From positions 1 through 8,801 of the forward strand of contig CANMFV010000032.1 in the NCBI GenBank assembly GCA_947496835.1: a stretch of 8,801 nucleotides of DNA, given 5' to 3'. The notes under the pieces are model-generated. The model saw only the letters and a program-made list of their open reading frames with translations. It did no database searches and was not told the DNA's origin. Below are positions 5,557-8,801 of this stretch, in pieces. How positions within the stretch are numbered: position 1 is the stretch's first letter; the number at the start of each line of letters is the position of its first letter. Made by a program: the position numbers and the translations under genes. The DNA is from Flavobacteriales bacterium (GTDB lineage Bacteria > Bacteroidota > Bacteroidia > Flavobacteriales_D > Crocinitomicaceae).

Positions 5557-7719
5557 ATGAAATCAATCTTTTTGCGTGCTGCATTATTGCTTGTCTTTGT
5601 AGCAAAATCTCTTTACTCCTCTGCGGAAGAAGGAATGCTTATTCCATCATTAATCGCTGCATTCGAATCCGATATGAAAGCAAAAGGAATGAAACTTTCC
5701 GCTGCGGATATTTACAGTGTAAATTCGACCAGCATCAAAGATGCTATTCTGCAATTTGGTGGAGGCTGTACGGCAGAGTTGGTATCAAGTCAAGGACTTT
5801 TATTGACAAATCACCACTGTGGATATAGTCAAATTCAATCACATTCGTCCCTTGAACACGATTATTTAAAAAATGGGTTTTGGGCAAAAACAAAAGCGGA
5901 CGAATTAACCAATCCAGGATTAACCGCAATGCGCATTGTCCGCATAGATGATGTCTCCAAAGATGTGTTGATGGGTGCAAGTTCAAAAAGTGATCAAGCG
6001 GTGATTCAAGCGAATATCAAAAAATTGTGTGCATCAGCAGTTGCCGGAACACATTACGAAGCCGAAATCAAAGCATTCAATTATGGAAATGATTATTATT
6101 TGATGTTAAAGGAAGTATTCTTGGATGTCCGTTTCGTTGGTACACCACCTAACTCCATTGGGAAATTTGGTGGAGATACGGACAATTGGGTTTGGCCTCG
6201 TCATACAGGTGATTTCTCTGTATTTCGTATTTACGCAGGAAAAGACAACAAGCCAGCGGCATATTCACCGGATAATGTTCCATACACACCCCTGCATTAT
6301 TTGCCGATTTCATTTCAAAACCGTCAGGAAGGGGACTTTACAATGGTTTATGGATTCCCGGGTCAAACGGAGCAACATGTGGTTTCCTCCTATTTGAAAT
6401 TCATCATCGAAAAGGAACGTCCAGCGCGCATTCATATGCGAGATCTATCCCTTGCCGTGATTGATGAAGGAATGAAAAAATCGGATTTGACACGCATCCA
6501 ATATTCAGCAAAACAAGCGAGTATTGCGAATGCCTGGAAAAAATGGATTGGTCAAATTGAAGGCTTGAAAAACCTGAAGGCTGTTCAACTGAAATTAGAT
6601 GAAGAAGAAGCCTACAAGAAAATGGCCTTTAGTAAACCAGAATGGAATAAGTATGCAGGCGTGGTCAATCAATTAAATGTATTGGTGGAGAAAGATCAAG
6701 CGATTGAATTCAAGTACGCATTAGGCGCCGAATATTTCTCTTACGGTCCAGAATACTTTAAAATGGTTCGGGCCATGGAGGATTTAGTGACGAATTATGC
6801 GAAATATGTTGAGAAAGGCGAATTAGCGAAGGTTATCGAGAAGATGAGAGCTAACGCAGAAGGATTCTTTAAGAATTACAACAATGAGGTTGATCGAGCT
6901 ATATTCATCGATCAAACAAAAGCCTACCTTGACTATACAGAACAATGGAAGGAGATCACAAAAGATGCGAAGTATTCTGTGGCGAATGAATGGTTTATAA
7001 ATTATGTGAAGGGAATTGCAACGGAGGTCTACACGAATTCCATTTTTACCAATCAGGAAAGGTACTTGGCATTTTTACAATCGTTCGGTGAAAAATCGAT
7101 TAAAAAATTGAACAAAGACCTTGGTTATACGCACTTCTATCAGTATTTTCAGTCATTCAGAAACGAAACCGTTCCTGCTTATCGCTCTTTTCAAACGAAT
7201 GTGACCAACCTCATGCAAATGTACGTGGAAGGAAAATATGTGATGTTCCCGGATGCAAAGCACTGGCCTGATGCCAATTCAACTTTGCGCATTACGTATG
7301 GACAATTGGAAGGGTCGGCTCCAACGGATGGAATGAAATACACGGAACACACGACATTAGACGGAATCATTGCTAAATACAATACGGGGAATCCCGATTT
7401 TGACTTGTTACCGAGAATGGTTGAATTACATGCGGCAAAAAACTATGGTCCATACGCACAAGGAGATGAGCTTTGGGTATGTTTCACCGGATCAAATCAT
7501 ACAACTGGAGGAAATTCTGGCTCACCTGTTTTAGATAAAAATGGCTACTTAATGGGTCTCAATTTTGACCGATCATGGGAAAGCACCATGAGTGATTATT
7601 TATTCGATCCAAACCGTTGTAGGAACATTGTTGTGGACATTCGCTACGTACTTTGGGTCATGGATATTTACTCCGATGCCAAACACTTGGTAGATGAAAT
7701 GACATTAATGAAAGAATAA
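5557..7719 (+). CDS. S46 family dipeptidyl-peptidase, DPP11-like (Asp/Glu-specific)
   Basis: This periplasmic serine exopeptidase removes dipeptides from peptide N-termini (MEROPS S46). The 720 residues equal the usual DPP7/DPP11 length. A signal peptide covers about residues 1-23, with the mature chain starting near EEGM. The catalytic triad is visible: His87 in LLLTNHHCGY, Asp219 in WPRHTGDFSVF and Ser654 in TTGGNSGSPV. Asn210-Trp211 (DTDNWVW) and Asn325 (SIANAW) match positions known to hold the substrate's free amino terminus. Arg672 in GLNFDRSWES matches the Arg (673 in Porphyromonas gingivalis DPP11) that gives preference for Asp/Glu at P1. DPP7 has Gly there. The helical domain lies in the middle, about 280-560. 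The ATG at 5557 is the only start giving the signal peptide. The gene is divergent from ribF and complete. Its probable role is using peptides as nutrients together with other peptidases. Confidence 0.95.
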   Translation: MKSIFLRAALLLVFVAKSLYSSAEEGMLIPSLIAAFESDMKAKGMKLSAADIYSVNSTSIKDAILQFGGGCTAELVSSQGLLLTNHHCGYSQIQSHSSLEHDYLKNGFWAKTKADELTNPGLTAMRIVRIDDVSKDVLMGASSKSDQAVIQANIKKLCASAVAGTHYEAEIKAFNYGNDYYLMLKEVFLDVRFVGTPPNSIGKFGGDTDNWVWPRHTGDFSVFRIYAGKDNKPAAYSPDNVPYTPLHYLPISFQNRQEGDFTMVYGFPGQTEQHVVSSYLKFIIEKERPARIHMRDLSLAVIDEGMKKSDLTRIQYSAKQASIANAWKKWIGQIEGLKNLKAVQLKLDEEEAYKKMAFSKPEWNKYAGVVNQLNVLVEKDQAIEFKYALGAEYFSYGPEYFKMVRAMEDLVTNYAKYVEKGELAKVIEKMRANAEGFFKNYNNEVDRAIFIDQTKAYLDYTEQWKEITKDAKYSVANEWFINYVKGIATEVYTNSIFTNQERYLAFLQSFGEKSIKKLNKDLGYTHFYQYFQSFRNETVPAYRSFQTNVTNLMQMYVEGKYVMFPDAKHWPDANSTLRITYGQLEGSAPTDGMKYTEHTTLDGIIAKYNTGNPDFDLLPRMVELHAAKNYGPYAQGDELWVCFTGSNHTTGGNSGSPVLDKNGYLMGLNFDRSWESTMSDYLFDPNRCRNIVVDIRYVLWVMDIYSDAKHLVDEMTLMKE

Positions 7720-7722
7720 ATT

Positions 7723-7730
7723 TATATTTG
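7723..7730 (+). promoter_or_regulatory. Candidate promoter -7 element for the GT2 gene
   Basis: TATATTTG fits TAnnTTTG exactly and lies 30 bases before the GT2 ATG at 7761, just after the S46 peptidase stop. The predicted transcription start is near 7736. No good -33 TTG is seen at the usual spacing, and the surrounding AT-rich sequence raises the risk of a chance match. The gap holds two T-tracts but no hairpin, so read-through from the S46 gene is also possible. Confidence 0.42.
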
Positions 7731-7760
7731 CTTTTTTTTACATCTTTTTTTGACTCACAA

Positions 7761-8801
7761 ATGAGGAATTTTTTCTTGATTATCGCACTTTTTGTTTCAG
7801 TAATGAGTGCTCATGCCACAAAGGATCGACTCCAGTATTCTAAGAAAATTAAAGGATACCTAGTAGATTACAAAACTCGAAATGAAGTTGAGAAGGTAAA
7901 AGTGAGTTTGACATCTTCCGTCAATGGAAAAGTATTCACCACAGAAACGGATGAAAATGGTGTGTTTACATTCAAAAATGTTCCGATCGGGAAAAGCATT
8001 TTAACCCTTGTCGATCAGGATTACAGACCAGACACCTTAAAAGTGTTTGAAACCAATGCTAAAGAGCACCTCATTCACTACACGTTTAGTAAAACACAGC
8101 CATTTACCGCGAATTTGGAGGTGTCATGGATGTTCAACTGGGGAGACAGAAAAGTCACAGAAAATGGAAAAACATTCACAAAAGAACATTATTGGTCTCA
8201 TTTTATGGCGAAAGTCATTTTAGTAATTTACGGATTGTGCCTATTATTGATTTTCTATTACAGTATGGTTCAATTATCGCTTGCATTCGCTTACCGTAAA
8301 CAACGCAAAGCACAACAAAGCAGAGTTGAGCCACCATTCGATTTAGCAAATGCGCCAAAGGTTACCGTTCAATTACCCATGTACAATGAAATGTATGTGG
8401 CGGACCGCATCATCGACACCATTGCGGAATTTGAATATCCTAGAGATAAGTTCCAAATTCAAGTATTGGATGATTCAACGGATGAAACCAAAGATATTAT
8501 TGCCAAAAAAGTTGCAGAAGTTGCAGCACGTGGAATTAACATTCAACACATTCACCGCGTGGATCGCACCGGATACAAAGCTGGAGCCTTGGATTGCGCT
8601 ATGGATCAAGTGGAAGGAGAATTCATTGCGATTTTCGATGCCGATTTCGTTCCCGAAAAAGATTTCTTATTGCGAACAATGCCTTATTTCAATACCGATA
8701 AAATTGGGGTTGTACAAACACGTTGGGGACACTTGAATAAAACATATTCTCTTTTAACAGAGCTTCAAGCGTTTGGATTAAATGGTCACTTTGCAATTGA
8801 G
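7761..8801 (+). CDS. GT2 processive glycosyltransferase (cellulose/mannan-synthase-like) with N-terminal periplasmic beta-sandwich domain; partial at right edge
   Basis: An uninterrupted frame of 347 codons runs from ATG 7761 to the window end. Residues 1-19 form a signal peptide (hydrophobic core, then SAHA-T). Residues about 28-98 match the carboxypeptidase-regulatory-like fold: IKGYLVDYKTRNEVEKVKV, then TETDENGVFTFKNVPIGK. A polar linker follows (about 110-148), then one membrane helix (about 151-176) and a basic juxtamembrane stretch (YRKQRKAQQ) that puts the rest in the cytoplasm. The family-2 glycosyltransferase domain starts near 199 with VTVQLPMYNE. It has VLDDSTDET (235-243), the DxD motif DADF (293-296, binding metal and nucleotide-sugar) and VVQTRWGHLN (317-326), all typical of membrane-bound cellulose/glucomannan-synthase-like enzymes of Flavobacteria. 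The acceptor-site TED and QxxRW motifs should lie beyond the window. The substrate sugar is unknown. The beta-sandwich is an unusual addition, and an internal ATG just before the helix (codon 149) could give the ordinary form. Confidence 0.88.
   Translation, partial: MRNFFLIIALFVSVMSAHATKDRLQYSKKIKGYLVDYKTRNEVEKVKVSLTSSVNGKVFTTETDENGVFTFKNVPIGKSILTLVDQDYRPDTLKVFETNAKEHLIHYTFSKTQPFTANLEVSWMFNWGDRKVTENGKTFTKEHYWSHFMAKVILVIYGLCLLLIFYYSMVQLSLAFAYRKQRKAQQSRVEPPFDLANAPKVTVQLPMYNEMYVADRIIDTIAEFEYPRDKFQIQVLDDSTDETKDIIAKKVAEVAARGINIQHIHRVDRTGYKAGALDCAMDQVEGEFIAIFDADFVPEKDFLLRTMPYFNTDKIGVVQTRWGHLNKTYSLLTELQAFGLNGHFAIE

Noticed and set aside
5744..5986. Minus-strand open frame of 80 codons
   Set aside because: It is antisense to the active-site His region of the S46 peptidase.
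6125..7382. Shadow frames at 6125-6397 (+) and 7191-7382 (-)
   Set aside because: Both lie within the S46 peptidase coding region in other frames and show no recognisable protein features.
7716..7725. Ten-base palindrome ATAAATTTAT followed by T-tracts after the S46 stop, considered as a terminator
   Set aside because: It has no loop and no GC in the stem, so it would not form a stable hairpin. It also overlaps the candidate -7 element.
8350..8736. Plus-strand open frame of 128 codons
   Set aside because: It is an out-of-frame shadow of the GT2 gene. The GT2 frame contains the DDSTDET, DADF and QTRWGH motifs and is open from 7761.

Overview
The window looks like a chromosomal segment from a Bacteroidota bacterium, most likely of the order Flavobacteriales. 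The evidence is AT-rich DNA, start codons without Shine-Dalgarno sequences, TAnnTTTG-type promoter elements, and protein types typical of that phylum: an S46 dipeptidyl-peptidase, a long S41 C-terminal protease, and a flavobacterial-style processive GT2. The genus is not determinable from what I can see. Coding density is very high and no stretch over 300 bases lacks a gene. Two partial genes at the window edges account for the apparently empty ends. I see no tRNA, rRNA, CRISPR array, insertion sequence or phage gene.

Minus strand, about 5492 down to 1: seven genes run in one direction with overlaps or very short gaps and look like one transcription unit. In transcription order they are ribF (riboflavin kinase/FAD synthetase), a small secreted leucine-rich-repeat protein that starts inside ribF, a five-helix membrane protein of unknown function with no ATG start, a 92-residue unknown protein coupled to it by a TAATG junction, rnpA (RNase P protein), an exported S41 C-terminal processing protease, and the N-terminal 306 codons of an O-antigen ligase/polymerase-like membrane protein that runs off the left edge. 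A good -7 element (TATCTTTG) lies just before ribF.

Plus strand, 5557 to 8801: an 87-bp divergent intergenic region separates ribF from a complete S46 dipeptidyl-peptidase of 720 residues. It carries the Arg that marks the Asp/Glu-specific DPP11 type. After a 41-bp gap containing another TAnnTTTG element comes a GT2 glycosyltransferase of the cellulose/mannan-synthase-like type, open at the right edge (347 codons visible). It carries an unusual N-terminal addition: a signal peptide and a carboxypeptidase-regulatory-like beta-sandwich, placed before the usual membrane helix and catalytic domain.

The genes do not form one obvious pathway. The minus-strand unit mixes housekeeping functions (flavin cofactors, tRNA 5' processing) with envelope functions (protease, LRR protein, glycan ligase/polymerase). 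The plus-strand genes concern periplasmic peptide breakdown and polysaccharide synthesis. The most noteworthy points are the GT2 domain fusion, the uncharacterised trio (LRR, membrane and 92-residue proteins) locked between ribF and rnpA, and the overlapping gene starts. I found no clear sign of a wholly new defence or mobile system.
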